Source: Arthrobacter cavernae (lineage in GTDB: Bacteria; Actinomycetota; Actinomycetes; Actinomycetales; Micrococcaceae). Taken from it: a DNA stretch of 64,000 bases. The notes beneath the pieces are model-generated. The model was not told the DNA's origin. It searched no databases and worked only from the letters and a program-made list of their open reading frames with translations. The position numbers and the translations under genes were made by a program. Location: assembly GCF_017368795.1 (NCBI RefSeq), contig NZ_JAFNLL010000013.1:61341-125340 (forward strand). Direction: 5' to 3'. How positions within the stretch are numbered: the stretch's first letter is position 1; each line of letters opens with the position of its first letter. Positions 55,242-64,000 of this stretch are shown here, piece after piece.

Positions 55242-55918
55242 CGCGCGTTCTCCTGTTCCGGTGCTGCTGCGGGGGCCGGTTCGGCGGCATGCGCCGGGGC
55301 TGCGGAGCGTGTGGTGAAGGACAGCAGCCGTTCGGTGTACTTGGCCAGGACATCCACTTCCAGGTTCACGCGGCCCCCGGTGGGCTTTGCGCCCAGGCCG
55401 GTTTCCTCCAGCGTGGTGGGGATGAGCCCCACTTCGAACCAGGGGGCGGATTCCGCCGCGGGGCTGACCGCGGTGACGGTGAGCGATACGCCGTCGACGG
55501 CGATGGAACCCTTCTCGGCGATGTACCGCGCCAGCGGGGCCGGGACGCCGAAACGCAGGCGGTCCCAGTTCCCCAGCGCCTCGCGCTCCACCAGCACGCC
55601 GACGCCGTCGACATGGCCTTGGACGACGTGGCCGTCCAAGCGGCCGCCGGCGGGCACACAGCGCTCAAGGTTGACCGAGTCACCTGCCGCGAGTTCGCCG
55701 ATGGTGGTGCGGACCAGGGTCTCCCCCATGACGTCGACGCTGAAGTCCTGGCCGTCGATGTCCGTGGCCGTCAGGCAGACGCCGTTGACGGCGATGGAGC
55801 CGCCCAGGGCCAGGCCGTCCGTGGTGGTCGGTGCCTTGAGGCGCAGGGTCGCGCTCGCGTCGCCATCGTGGTTGATCGACAGAACGGTGCCCTGTTCGGC
55901 GACGATTCCGGTAAACAT
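55238..55918 (-). CDS. ribE: ribE, riboflavin synthase alpha subunit
   Basis: 226 residues. Dismutates two lumazines to riboflavin. Two lumazine-binding repeats: the first starts [10 protein letters not shown] and has [23 protein letters not shown]; the second starts [18 protein letters not shown] and has [11 protein letters not shown] 25-residue Ala/Pro-rich tail follows. Start coupled to ribD's stop. Confidence 0.95.
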   Translation of the reverse strand: MFTGIVAEQGTVLSINHDGDASATLRLKAPTTTDGLALGGSIAVNGVCLTATDIDGQDFSVDVMGETLVRTTIGELAAGDSVNLERCVPAGGRLDGHVVQGHVDGVGVLVEREALGNWDRLRFGVPAPLARYIAEKGSIAVDGVSLTVTAVSPAAESAPWFEVGLIPTTLEETGLGAKPTGGRVNLEVDVLAKYTERLLSFTTRSAAPAHAAEPAPAAAPEQENAR

Positions 55919-57054
55919 CAGTGTCCTCCTGTGACAGATCCCGCAGCATCCTTGCCCGGGGTTGGATTCTCGTGGTTTTCAGTGGTCCGGCCCGGCCTCA
56001 GATGCAGCCTGAGGTCGCGGCCCAGAGACCGGACGGCGCCGCCTCCGGCATCGTCCCAGTCCCAGTGCTGGGCGTCGGCCAGGGTGGTAATCCCCAGGTC
56101 CCGCAGGGCCGGTGTACCGGATCCCAGCAGGGTCGGGGCGAGGTAGACGATCAGCTCGTCCACCAGCCCTGCGGCCAGGAACGCGCCGAGGATGCGGGAA
56201 CCGCCTTCCACCATGACGTGCCTGGCTCCTTCGGCGAAGAGCAAGGAAAGCGCCTCGGCAGGATCCCGGGTGGGCAGGTGGATGAACCTGCCGTCCGTGC
56301 CGCGCACTGTGGCATCTGCCGGCACCTCGCGCAGTCCCATCACGGCACGCAGCGGCTGGGATGCCGCAAGCGCCCCGTCCGGGTCACGGGCAGTCAGCCG
56401 GGGGTTGTCCACCAGGACTGTTTCCGTGCCCACAAGGATGGCGTCGATGAGGCCGCGCAGCCCGTGGTTGTCGCGCAGCGACTCGGGGCTGGAGATCCAC
56501 TGGCTCGTGCCGTCCACCGCCGCGATCCTGCTGTCGAGGGTCTGCGCGATGTGGACGGTCACGAACGGCCGTTTGGCGGCCACGGCGTCGAACCATTCCC
56601 GGTTCAGCTCCGCGGCCTCCCCGGCGGCGAGACCCGCGGCGACGTCAACACCGGCGGCTGTGAGGGTCCTGGCCCCGCCGGCGGCAGGGTCGTGGGGATC
56701 GTCCACGGCGTAGACCACCCTGGTGATTCCGGCGTCGATGATGGCCTGGGAGCACGGCCCGGTGCGGCCGGCGTGGTTGCAGGGCTCAAGCGTCACCACC
56801 ATGGTGGCGCCTTCCAGGTTGATCCCCTGCAGACGGGCCTGCTTGATGGCGTCCGCCTCGGCGTGGGCGGTGCCGGCTCCGCGGTGGAAGCCGGAGACCA
56901 GGTGCCGGCCGTCGGGCCCGAGCACGACGGCCCCGACCAGCGGGTTGGCGCCGCGCGGTCCGCCGAGGGCTGCCTGCAGGGCGGCGTCCATGGCGGTGAC
57001 TTCCGCCTCGCTGAAGGCTCCGGCCCTTCTGAAGAGCATGCTTTCGGTGCTCAC
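55918..57054 (-). CDS. ribD: ribD, bifunctional deaminase/reductase
   Basis: 378 residues. N-terminal zinc deaminase (HAEADAIKQA and PCNHAGRTGPCSQAI) and C-terminal reductase (VTVHIAQTLDSRIAAVDGTS, ILVGTETVLVDNPRLTAR, VMVEGGSRILGAFL). The start is taken as GTG 57054, which overlaps the transporter's TGA stop (GTGA); ATG 57039 is an alternative. Second gene of the FMN-riboswitch operon. Confidence 0.93.
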   Translation of the reverse strand: MSTESMLFRRAGAFSEAEVTAMDAALQAALGGPRGANPLVGAVVLGPDGRHLVSGFHRGAGTAHAEADAIKQARLQGINLEGATMVVTLEPCNHAGRTGPCSQAIIDAGITRVVYAVDDPHDPAAGGARTLTAAGVDVAAGLAAGEAAELNREWFDAVAAKRPFVTVHIAQTLDSRIAAVDGTSQWISSPESLRDNHGLRGLIDAILVGTETVLVDNPRLTARDPDGALAASQPLRAVMGLREVPADATVRGTDGRFIHLPTRDPAEALSLLFAEGARHVMVEGGSRILGAFLAAGLVDELIVYLAPTLLGSGTPALRDLGITTLADAQHWDWDDAGGGAVRSLGRDLRLHLRPGRTTENHENPTPGKDAAGSVTGGH

Positions 57055-57743
57055 AACGCGGCTCCTGTCGCGGCCAGCACCGGCGCGGTTGCCGGGTTTT
57101 CGCGTTGGGTGGCGCGCCACCAGACGAAGAAGCCGGCGAGGGTGAAGATCCCGTAGAAGAGGTACATGAAGGCGCTCGCGAAGTAGCCTGCGCTGAAGAG
57201 CAGCGGCACACCGACAATGTCAACGGCGACCCAGATGAGCCAGAACTCGGTCCAGCCCCGGGCCATGCCGTACGTGGCGAGCAGGGATCCCATGAACGTC
57301 CAGGCATCGGCCCAGACGGGCGGGTACGAGCCCAGGGAATCGAAGAGCGGAGTGAGTGCGGCCGTGCCGGCGAACATGGCGGCGACCAGGGCAATGCGGG
57401 TCCTCGCTCCGGCCCAGCCGGGCACGATGGCGCGGCCTTGCGTGGCGGTCTGCCTGCCCTGCTGCCAGCGGTACCAGCCGTAGACGGCGACGCCGATGAA
57501 CATGACCTGGCGTCCGGCCTGGCCCCAGAGCGTTGCCGGTGTGGCAGCTCCGAAGACGTTGCCGAGGAAGACCGTCAGCAGCAGGACGTTGCCCACGATG
57601 CCGACCGGCCATGCCCAGACTTTGCGGCGCATGCCGCCAAGGGCGCTGGTGAGCCCGAAGATGTTTCCTAGCACTTCGCGTAAAACAAGCGCAGACCCGC
57701 CTACCGGGATCTGTGCTTCGAAGAGCCATCGCAGAAAGTCCAT
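57051..57743 (-). CDS. PnuC-family transporter, probably riboflavin importer (RibM type)
   Basis: 230 residues, 7-8 membrane helices. PnuC-family features: WPVGIVGNVLLLTVFLGN, VMFIGVAVYGWYRWQQG and the late WLIWVAVDIVGVPLLF segment. PnuC proteins usually import nicotinamide riboside, but this one is the first gene after an FMN riboswitch and directly precedes ribD, as in the RibM/PnuX riboflavin transporters of actinobacteria, so riboflavin is the likely substrate. ATG 57743 with GGGAAGGAACG upstream. Substrate is inference from context. Confidence 0.8.
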   Translation of the reverse strand: MDFLRWLFEAQIPVGGSALVLREVLGNIFGLTSALGGMRRKVWAWPVGIVGNVLLLTVFLGNVFGAATPATLWGQAGRQVMFIGVAVYGWYRWQQGRQTATQGRAIVPGWAGARTRIALVAAMFAGTAALTPLFDSLGSYPPVWADAWTFMGSLLATYGMARGWTEFWLIWVAVDIVGVPLLFSAGYFASAFMYLFYGIFTLAGFFVWWRATQRENPATAPVLAATGAAL

Positions 57744-57832
57744 GTCGTTCCTTCCCTTGAATGCCGCGATGGCTCCGGGGGTGTACGACAGCGCGATGCC
57801 GGGTGCCGCGAGAGGACGCCCAAGGCATGACT

Positions 57833-57990
57833 GTACGTGCTTCTCCCATCCAGACTTTAACTGTCGGTACTGGAATTCCACCAGTTCAACCGTTCGCCGT
57901 CAGCACCCCAAATTGCTTTGGAGCGGGACGGCTTGCGGGTCGCGGACTATGACCGCCGGTTCGGAATTACACCGACCCCGGAGCACGTAT
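57833..57990 (-). ncRNA. FMN riboswitch (RFN element)
   Basis: Read on the minus strand it starts GTGCTCCGGGGTCGGTGTAA, continues through CCGGCGGTCATAGTCCGCGA and ends in GTCTGGATGGGAGAAGCACG, the conserved RFN blocks, with the closing stem ACGTGCT/AGCACGT. It lies 90 bases upstream of the transporter start and should repress the whole rib operon when FMN is plentiful. Confidence 0.95.
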
Positions 57991-58092
57991 GTGTGTTGTT
58001 ATTCTGACACAACCCGCCACACGGCCAGGCTATTCCCGGCACAATGTGTAACGAATTTCATGGATGGTGTCATATTTCAGAGGACCCGGAGT

Positions 58093-58749
58093 TCAGAGGG
58101 ACCCGGCGGCCCGGAGCCGCTCAATGGCCGCAGCAGGGTCGTCATGTCCGTAGACGGCGGAGCCCGCCACGAACACATTCGCCCCGGCTTCCGCGGCGCG
58201 CAGGATGGTTTCCTCGGTGATGCCGCCGTCCACCTGCAGGGCCACGCCGATGCCGGATCCGTCGATGGCGGCCCGGGCCCGGCGGATCTTGGGCAGGGTG
58301 ATGTCCAGGAATGACTGGCCGCCGAAGCCCGGTTCCACCGTCATGATCAGGAGCATGTCCAGTTCGCTGAGCATGTCCAGGTAGGGTTCCACCGGCGTGG
58401 CAGGGCGCAGCGCCATGCCCGCCTTGGAGCCGCGCGCACGCAGTTCCCGGGCGAGCTTGACGGGAGCCATGGCGGCCTCGGCGTGGAAGGTTACTGAGGC
58501 GACGCCCGCGTCCGCGTAGGCAGGTGCCCAGCGGTCGGCGTCGGCGATCATGAGGTGGGCGTCCAGCGGCACCGGGCTCACGGCCTGGATGCGCTGGACT
58601 ACCGGCAGCCCGAGCGTGAGGTTGGGCACGAAGTGGTTGTCCATGACATCCACGTGCACGGCATCGGCATTGCTGATCCGCTGAAGCTCCGCCTCAAGGT
58701 TGACGAAGTCCGCGGACAGGATGCTCGGGTTGATACAGCACTGAGACAA
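58093..58749 (-). CDS. rpe: rpe, ribulose-phosphate 3-epimerase
   Basis: 218-residue TIM barrel of the pentose phosphate pathway. [34 protein letters not shown] (metal His/Asp), DAHLMIAD and [15 protein letters not shown] with QVDGGITEE. It follows rsmB by 87 bp in the def-fmt-rsmB-rpe group and supplies nothing directly to its neighbours; the linkage is a common actinobacterial synteny. Confidence 0.96.
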   Translation of the reverse strand: MSQCCINPSILSADFVNLEAELQRISNADAVHVDVMDNHFVPNLTLGLPVVQRIQAVSPVPLDAHLMIADADRWAPAYADAGVASVTFHAEAAMAPVKLARELRARGSKAGMALRPATPVEPYLDMLSELDMLLIMTVEPGFGGQSFLDITLPKIRRARAAIDGSGIGVALQVDGGITEETILRAAEAGANVFVAGSAVYGHDDPAAAIERLRAAGSL

Positions 58750-58836
58750 GGCAGTCCCCTCAGGTTGGTGGCGGTCAGGTGGAGGTGGAGTTGCCGCGGC
58801 TGCGTGGCGCAGCAGCGGCAGCGTCTGAAGCGTGGG

Positions 58837-60390
58837 CTACGGTTTCTTGCGGATGATCGCGATGAACATGGCATCCGTCTGGTGCACGTGCGGCCACAGC
58901 TGGGCCGTCTTGTCGTGTCCGGCGCCGAGGCTTCCGCCCAGGCTGACCGCATCCATGGCCAGGCCGGCGTCGAGCAGTTCGAGGTCCTCGCGCTTGCGAA
59001 TAGCATCGCCCACGACGGCGGTGGTTTCGGCCGGGTGCGGGGAGCACGTCACGTAGGCCACCACGCCGCCGGGCTTGACGGCGTCGATCGCGGAGTTGAG
59101 CAGCTCGCGCTGGAGCGGGCCGAGGTCGCCGATGTCCTTGGGCGAGCGGCGCCAGCGGGACTCGGGCCGACGGCGCAGTGCACCGAGGCCGCTGCACGGG
59201 ACGTCGGCCAGGACCCGGTCGAAGGATTCCGGCTGTTCCTTGCCAACGTCGCGGCCGTCGCCGGTCCGCACGGTCCAGGCGCTTTCCGGCACGGCTCCGA
59301 GCGCCTGGCGGACCAGCTTGGCGCGGTGCGGGGCAGGCTCGTTGGCCAGCAGCGTGGCGCCGTTTTCGTTCGCCAGGGCGGCCAGGAGGGCCGCCTTGCC
59401 GCCGGGTCCGGCGCAGAGGTCCAGCCATTTCTCGCCGGCGACGGTGCCGTGGCCGAGGTCCACCCCGGCGACGGCGCGCGCCACCAGCTGCGAGCCGACG
59501 TCCTGCACGCGGGTGGTACCGTTGCGGACGGACTCGAGCCTGCCGAGGTCGCCGCCGGCGGAGAGGGCCGATCCTTCGACGAGCTCGCCCCGGGCCGCGC
59601 CGTTTTCGAAGGCTTCGTCAAGGCTCCCCAGGCCCGGAAGGGCCACGAGGTTCACCACGGGGGCTGCGTTGTCCGCTTCGAGGAGATCGGTGATGTCCGA
59701 GGCGGGCCTGCCGTGGTTCACGAGGGACTGCCGCAGGGCGCGGACGATCCACTCCGGGTGGGCATGGCGCAGCGAGGCGATCCTGGTTTCGTCGTTCTCG
59801 CCGTCCAGGAGGAGGTCCAGCCATTCCGGCAGGGTGCGGGCCGCGACCTTGCGCAGCACTGCGTTGATGAGCGCGGAGGGGCCGGCGCCGATCACCGCAC
59901 GGGCCAGGCCGACGGTCTGGTCCAGCGCGGCATGGGCGGGGACGCGCATGGCCAGCAGCTGGTGGGCGCCGATCCGCAGCGCATCCAGGATGGCGGGATC
60001 CAGCTGGTCCAGCGGGCGGTCAACGCAGGCGGACAGGATTGCGTCATAGGTGCCCTGGCCACGGAGGGCCCCGTAGCTGAGTTCGGTGGCGAACCCGGCG
60101 TCGCGCTTGTCCAGGCGGTGTTCACGGATGCGAACGGGAAGAACCAGGTTGGCGTACGCGTCCTCCGAGGCAACGGCACGCAGGACCTCGAAGGCCACCA
60201 GGCGTGCGGGATCTGCCCGGCGGGTGCGCTGCGAGGGCGCGTTGGTGGAGAAGCCTCGCTGCGGGCCCCGGTTGCGTTCGCGGCCCTGGGCGTCGCGCTT
60301 GCTGGCGCCCCCGGATCTGCGGTTGCCTTGGCCGCCGCCGCTGTCCCGGCTCCCGTTGTTGTTGGGGCCGCGCCGGCCGGACTCGCTCAT
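58837..60390 (-). CDS. rsmB: rsmB-type 16S rRNA m5C methyltransferase (NOL1/NOP2/Sun family)
   Basis: 517 residues from ATG 60390. A basic, Gly/Arg-rich N-terminal tail of about 55 residues is followed by a NusB-like domain (RLVAFEVLRAVASEDAYANL) and a Rossmann SAM-binding methyltransferase: LDLCAGPGGKAALLAAL, the catalytic Cys pair in ADVPCSGLGALRRRP and VTCSPHPAETTAVV. Overlaps fmt by 4 bp (ATGA). The tail is longer than in enterobacterial RsmB but usual in actinobacteria. Confidence 0.92.
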   Translation of the reverse strand: MSESGRRGPNNNGSRDSGGGQGNRRSGGASKRDAQGRERNRGPQRGFSTNAPSQRTRRADPARLVAFEVLRAVASEDAYANLVLPVRIREHRLDKRDAGFATELSYGALRGQGTYDAILSACVDRPLDQLDPAILDALRIGAHQLLAMRVPAHAALDQTVGLARAVIGAGPSALINAVLRKVAARTLPEWLDLLLDGENDETRIASLRHAHPEWIVRALRQSLVNHGRPASDITDLLEADNAAPVVNLVALPGLGSLDEAFENGAARGELVEGSALSAGGDLGRLESVRNGTTRVQDVGSQLVARAVAGVDLGHGTVAGEKWLDLCAGPGGKAALLAALANENGATLLANEPAPHRAKLVRQALGAVPESAWTVRTGDGRDVGKEQPESFDRVLADVPCSGLGALRRRPESRWRRSPKDIGDLGPLQRELLNSAIDAVKPGGVVAYVTCSPHPAETTAVVGDAIRKREDLELLDAGLAMDAVSLGGSLGAGHDKTAQLWPHVHQTDAMFIAIIRKKP

Positions 60391-61307
60391 TCGAATACCA
60401 CTCTCTCGGGTGTTGCCAAGCCGCGGGCCCAATCGGCCGACGACATCATCTTCTTTCCCGCAGGCTGGATGCGGCCAAGCTCAACGGCATGGGATCCGGT
60501 GCCGACGAATACGCTCTTCCCTTCGACCCGGACAGCTCCCGGGGCCAGGTCCTTGAACTCCGGGCGCAGAGCCACGGGCTCGAGCTTGACGCGCTGCCCG
60601 TCCAGGGTGGTCCAGGCGCCTGGCTCGGGAGTCACCCCGCGGGACCTGCGGTTGAGCGCCAGCGCGGGCTGCTGCCAGTCGAGCCGGCCGTCGTCAAGGC
60701 CCAGCTTGGGTGCCAGCGAGACGTCGCCGGACTGCGGCTGGGGCGCGGCCTTGCCGGCATCGATTGCTGCCAGGGTCTGGCCCAGCAGCACCGCACCGCT
60801 GTGCGAAAGCCGCTCGAGGAGGTCACCTGCGGTGTCTGTGGGCTTGACGGACTCTGTGAGCGTTCCGAAGACCGGGCCGGTGTCCAGGCCTTCTTCAAGG
60901 CGGAAGGTGACGGCGCCGGTGACGTCGTCCCCGGCGATGACCGAGCGCTGCACGGGGGCGGCTCCGCGCCAGGCCGGCAGCAGAGAGAAGTGCAGGTTGA
61001 CCCAGCCGTGCCGGGGAACGTCGAGTGCGGCGCGCGGGATGAGTCCCCCGTACGCCACGATCGCGGCCACGTCGGGTTGTGCTGCGGCGATGCGCCCGGT
61101 GGTTTCGGCATCCACTTTGCTGGCGTGGATGATGTCGATGCCGAGTTCGGCGGCGCGGGCGGCAACGGGCGACGGCGTCAGCACGCGCTTGCGGCCCAGC
61201 GGGGCGTCCGGACGGGTCAGCACGGCGACGACGTCGAACCCTGCTTTGATGAGGGCGTCAAGGGACGGGACGGCTACTGCCGGCGTTCCCGCGAACAGAA
61301 CCCTCAT
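60387..61307 (-). CDS. fmt: fmt, methionyl-tRNA formyltransferase
   Basis: 306 residues. Formylates initiator Met-tRNA. MRVLFAGTPAVAVPSLDAL, NLHFSLLPAWRGAAPVQRS (catalytic His/Asn), and GVTFRLEEGLDTGPVF-like AVTFRLEEGLDTGPVFGTLT. C-terminal tRNA-binding domain LKLEPVALRPEF. Its start overlaps def's stop by 4 bp, the classic def-fmt pair. Confidence 0.97.
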   Translation of the reverse strand: MRVLFAGTPAVAVPSLDALIKAGFDVVAVLTRPDAPLGRKRVLTPSPVAARAAELGIDIIHASKVDAETTGRIAAAQPDVAAIVAYGGLIPRAALDVPRHGWVNLHFSLLPAWRGAAPVQRSVIAGDDVTGAVTFRLEEGLDTGPVFGTLTESVKPTDTAGDLLERLSHSGAVLLGQTLAAIDAGKAAPQPQSGDVSLAPKLGLDDGRLDWQQPALALNRRSRGVTPEPGAWTTLDGQRVKLEPVALRPEFKDLAPGAVRVEGKSVFVGTGSHAVELGRIQPAGKKMMSSADWARGLATPERVVFE

Positions 61308-61876
61308 TCAGGTGCCCCGAAGCTGCCGCCGCCGAAGCTGGAGCCGACCGAGGTGGCGCGCTTGGCGGTGGTCTGTTCGGTGACGGCGTGGTAGTTGGCG
61401 TTCCGGATGGCGCGGAGGGCGGCTTTGCGGTCCTCGCCTTCGAGCCGGTCCGTGAAGAGGATGCCGTCCAGGTGGTCCGTTTCATGCTGGAAGCAGCGGG
61501 CAAGCATGCCTTCGGCATCCACCGAGACCGGGTTCCCATTGATGTCCACACCGGTGGCCCGGGTGGCACGGTAGCGGCGGACGGGGAAGCCGAGGCCCGG
61601 AATGGACAGGCAGCCCTCGCCCTCGTCCGGCTGGAAGTCCTCGCTGTTTTCGAGCACGGGGTTGATGATGTGGCCTTCCACCCCGCCGATCCGGTAAGTG
61701 AAGACGCGCTGGCTGACACCGATCTGCGGCGCGGCGAGGCCGGCGCCGTCGACGTCTTCCATCGTTTCGGTCATGTCGGCAACCAGTTTGGCGAGCTCAG
61801 GCCCGAATTCCGTGACGGGATCGGCAACGGTGCGAAGCACCGGGTCCCCGATGATACGGATACTCAAAATGGCCAT
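61304..61876 (-). CDS. def: def, peptide deformylase
   Basis: 190 residues. Removes the formyl group added through Fmt. All three motifs are present: GAGLAAPQIG, EGCLSIPG (metal Cys) and QHETDHLDG (metal His pair and Glu). The C-terminus carries a Ser/Gly-rich extension (SVGSSFGGGSFGAPE). First gene of the def-fmt-rsmB-rpe group. Confidence 0.97.
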   Translation of the reverse strand: MAILSIRIIGDPVLRTVADPVTEFGPELAKLVADMTETMEDVDGAGLAAPQIGVSQRVFTYRIGGVEGHIINPVLENSEDFQPDEGEGCLSIPGLGFPVRRYRATRATGVDINGNPVSVDAEGMLARCFQHETDHLDGILFTDRLEGEDRKAALRAIRNANYHAVTEQTTAKRATSVGSSFGGGSFGAPE

Positions 61877-61924
61877 CTGCTGTATTTCCTCACGATCGGC
61901 ATGCTGCGGTCCGGTGTTATGGAC

Positions 61925-62863
61925 CTAAGCCAGTTTAGTGGAGTGCAACGGGTCCACCAGGTTCGCGAAGTTCCCGGACGGCATTGGGTTCCGGGACTGC
62001 GCGGTGCTCCCGGAATCGGCGGGGTAGGAGGGCGGCGGCACCGGCAGCAGGGCCGGGCCCGCCGCCGTGACGTTGGTGGACATTTCCCACACGCGTTTGA
62101 GCGCACAGAACTTCCACCAGTGGTGCTTCAGGACCTCGGGGTTGGCGCGCTGGGGCCGGACTTCCGTTTCCCCGATGGCCACGGCCAACAGCATGGGGTT
62201 GTCGCCGTACTTCCAGCTTTCCCACTCCCCCGCAACCGGATCCACCAGGCTTTCCTCGGCCTTCATGCCGGCAACGAGCTGCATCACCACCTTGTCATCC
62301 AGTGGCTTGACCGTACCGTCCCGTGTGGTGCCCTTGGTCTTGTAGTCGATCAGGCAGATCCGGCCGTTGATCTTCGCCACGAGGTCCAGGGTCCCCGCGT
62401 AGCCCACCGTCTTGTTCCAGACGGTGATTTCCGGCGCCAGAGGCTCCACCCGGTACAGCTCCCACCATTCGTCGAAACGCGCGGCGAAGGCGTCCTCGCC
62501 GTTGGCTGCCAATTCCTCGCGGGTTTCCTGCATGCGGTGCGGCCGGCCGAGGGCGCGGAGGGCCACCTGCTCGCAGTAGTTATGCACACGGTCGCCGCGC
62601 TGGGCTGCCTCGTCACGGTACAGTTCCGCGGCTTTCGCTGCCTTGTTAACCGCCTGGCGGATTTTCGCCGGGCTACCGAGCAGTGCCGGGAGCTCCGGAT
62701 CCTTGGCCAGGCTGCTGGCGCCCATGTAACCGAACCAGCCATCCAGCGAGTGGGCCTGCTGGCCGATGACGGTGGTGATGGACGGGACGGAGAACTGCTC
62801 CGAGGTGGAGCGGGCGTACATCCGGCCGTATTCGGTGGCGTGGGCAAGCAGTGGATCTGTCAT
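61925..62863 (-). CDS. PD-(D/E)XK nuclease-like protein (RecB/Cas4-type fold)
   Basis: 312 residues. A helical N-terminal half precedes the nuclease core: GYAGTLDLVAKINGRICLID then YKTKG holds the motif II Asp and the D-x-K pair, and QLVAGMKAEESLVD matches the motif QxxxY-like helix. Proteins of this kind act as exonucleases or phage-type recombination nucleases. It is not linked to CRISPR here, sits 48 bp before def in the same direction, and recurs in this place in relatives as far as I recall. Pro-rich C-terminal 50 residues. The fold is confident, the role unknown. Confidence 0.7.
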   Translation of the reverse strand: MTDPLLAHATEYGRMYARSTSEQFSVPSITTVIGQQAHSLDGWFGYMGASSLAKDPELPALLGSPAKIRQAVNKAAKAAELYRDEAAQRGDRVHNYCEQVALRALGRPHRMQETREELAANGEDAFAARFDEWWELYRVEPLAPEITVWNKTVGYAGTLDLVAKINGRICLIDYKTKGTTRDGTVKPLDDKVVMQLVAGMKAEESLVDPVAGEWESWKYGDNPMLLAVAIGETEVRPQRANPEVLKHHWWKFCALKRVWEMSTNVTAAGPALLPVPPPSYPADSGSTAQSRNPMPSGNFANLVDPLHSTKLA

Positions 62864-62956
62864 GGAAAGACTCTTTCACATGGCCCGGACAATATGGGCC
62901 CGCGAGGCAGTTGGCCGGGAGACGGCTGCCCCATGAGGCAGGCGCTTTAACACCAA

Positions 62957-62998
62957 AAGGTCCGCCTGATCCAAATGTTCATGGATCAGGCGGACCTT
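62957..62998 (-). terminator. Terminator of tRNA-Val(CAC)
   Basis: AAGGTCCGCCTGATCC (62957-62972) and GGATCAGGCGGACCTT (62983-62998), a 16-bp perfect stem with a 10-base loop, six bases after the tRNA; the minus strand continues with TTTT. Confidence 0.9.
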
Positions 62999-63004
62999 GA
63001 TATG

Positions 63005-63076
63005 TGGGCGATACTGGGTTCGAACCAGTGACCTCTTCGGTGTGAACGAAGCGCGCTACCACTGCGCCAATCGCCC
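63005..63076 (-). tRNA. tRNA-Val(CAC)
   Basis: 72 nt, acceptor GGGCGAT/ATCGCCC, anticodon loop TTCACAC (CAC) on CTTCG/CGAAG, T-arm CTGGTTCGAACCCAG. CCA is not encoded. Single-copy and transcribed away from the + strand tRNA cluster. Confidence 0.95.
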
Positions 63077-63369
63077 GGGTGCATAAGAAGACTAGCCGAC
63101 GCTGGCCGGAATGCAAAACGGACCCAAAATGGCCCTGAACAGCAGCTATGCCTTCCCGGCCGGCATACCCGCAGCAACCGCGCCCCTTCCGAACTACAGC
63201 CATGGAATTACATCTGTGAAACTCATCAAAAACCCCGCAAATTCAACGATCCGACCACATTAGAACCCAGGTCAGGGCCCTCGATTTGGAGTTTCCCGGA
63301 ACCTCCTATAGAGTTTTTACTCGTCGGAAAGCGACGGAATGCCTGCGAGGCTGACCGGCGCTCCAACAC
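63077..63369. promoter_or_regulatory. Intergenic region with likely tRNA-cluster promoter
   Basis: No gene seen. TTTGGA (63285-63290) and TATAGA (63307-63312), 16 bases apart, sit about 50 bases before tRNA-Gly and are a plausible sigma-A promoter for the + strand tRNA cluster. Confidence 0.4.
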
Positions 63370-63370
63370 T

Positions 63371-63443
<73 letters not shown>

Positions 63444-63489
63444 CGCAAGGCACTGTCAAAGCAAATGTTCCCCGGAATTCTGCTTACAC

Positions 63490-63560
63490 GGTGGGTTGGC
63501 CGAGAGGCGAGGCAGCGGCCTGCAAAGCCGTATACACGGGTTCGAATCCCGTACCCACCT
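63490..63560 (+). tRNA. tRNA-Cys(GCA), copy 1
   Basis: 71 nt, acceptor GGTGGGT/ACCCACC, anticodon loop CTGCAAA (GCA), T-arm CGGGTTCGAATCCCG. Confidence 0.95.
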
Positions 63561-63598
63561 CGGTGAAAACCATGGTTTCCGACTTCGGTCGGACTCAT

Positions 63599-63670
63599 GG
63601 GCGATTGGCGCAGCGGTAGCGCGCTTCCCTGACACGGAAGAGGTCACTGGTTCGATCCCAGTATCGCCCA
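63599..63670 (+). tRNA. tRNA-Val(GAC), copy 1
   Basis: 72 nt, acceptor GGGCGAT/ATCGCCC, anticodon loop CTGACAC (GAC) on CTTCC/GGAAG. It differs from tRNA-Val(CAC) on the other strand mainly in the anticodon arm. Confidence 0.95.
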
Positions 63671-63731
63671 CCAGGGCAAGGCAACTTGCTTGTTGTTGAA
63701 CGCCTGGCATTCGCCAGGACGGTCTTCATGT

Positions 63732-63804
<73 letters not shown>

Positions 63805-63850
63805 CGCAAGGCACTGTCAAAGCAAATGTTCCCCGGAATTCTGCTTACAC

Positions 63851-63921
63851 GGTGGGTTGGCCGAGAGGCGAGGCAGCGGCCTGCAAAGCCGTATACACGG
63901 GTTCGAATCCCGTACCCACCT
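63851..63921 (+). tRNA. tRNA-Cys(GCA), copy 2
   Basis: Identical to the copy at 63490; the spacers before and after it are also identical. Confidence 0.95.
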
Positions 63922-63959
63922 CGGTGAAAACCATGGTTTCCGACTTCGGTCGGACTCAT

Positions 63960-64000
63960 GGGCGATTGGCGCAGCGGTAGCGCGCTTCCCTGACACGGAA
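63960..64000 (+). tRNA. tRNA-Val(GAC), copy 2, cut by the window end
   Basis: First 41 nt, identical to the copy at 63599 as far as it goes. Confidence 0.9.

Noticed and set aside
61925..62863. Cas4
   Set aside because: The fold motif fits PD-(D/E)XK exonucleases, but the four-Cys iron-sulphur cluster of Cas4 is absent and there is no CRISPR locus nearby.

Overview
The window is high-GC actinobacterial chromosome, most likely Arthrobacter, Pseudarthrobacter or Paenarthrobacter (Micrococcaceae). This rests on protein character, the clustered his-trp-lgt-glt-pyk biosynthetic block, an ANTAR regulator of PdtaR type and an FMN-riboswitch rib operon. It has three parts: a catabolic end (1-6.1 kb), an accessory region (6.1-34.05 kb) and a compact housekeeping block (34.05-64 kb).

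Catabolic end, all on +: the 3' part of benD (benzoate cis-diol dehydrogenase), the benzoate/H+ symporter benK, a large ATP-binding LuxR-type regulator (probably BenR) and the beta-ketoadipate enol-lactone hydrolase pcaD. The gene that should follow pcaD with an ATGA overlap breaks off after about 13 codons, exactly where a fragment of a toxin-antitoxin gene begins. That is the left edge of foreign DNA.

Accessory region: an array of small islands stacked on the 3' end of a tRNA-Leu(CAA) gene (34049-34130, minus). The tRNA-Leu 3' end recurs near 6.79, 10.63, 13.85, (14.67), 20.64 and 27.31 kb. Each copy is followed by the same roughly 110-bp left arm, which ends in a palindrome GTGTGGACANTGTCCRCAC. 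Most copies are preceded by the same 200-350-bp right arm, which begins with the same palindrome in the same orientation and ends in a copy of the tRNA-Leu terminator. Cargo lies between the palindromes: HigBA plus a primase-helicase of the TOTE-conflict type; a Doc toxin-antitoxin pair; decayed fragments, an orphan TPP riboswitch and a broken umuD; pntAB (NAD(P) transhydrogenase); an Abi/HEPN protein and a three-gene Lamassu/ABC-3C-like defence operon; a HEPN-motif protein, an IS110 element and a PIN-domain protein. No integrase gene is visible in any unit. An IS982-like element has split one right arm, and IS30, Doc, antitoxin and pentapeptide-protein remnants show repeated turnover.

Housekeeping block: pdtaR, pyruvate kinase, glutamate synthase (gltBD), lgt, trpA-trpB-trpC, two small Trp-linked membrane proteins, trpE, hisI, hisF, hisG and hisE; then an FMN riboswitch driving a PnuC-type transporter (probably riboflavin) and ribD-ribE-ribB-ribA-ribH; then def-fmt-rsmB-rpe. 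Many of these genes overlap by 4 bp (ATGA), which indicates translational coupling. The window closes with a PD-(D/E)XK nuclease-like gene, tRNA-Val(CAC), and an exact 361-bp tandem duplication of a tRNA-Gly/tRNA-Cys/tRNA-Val cluster that continues past the end.
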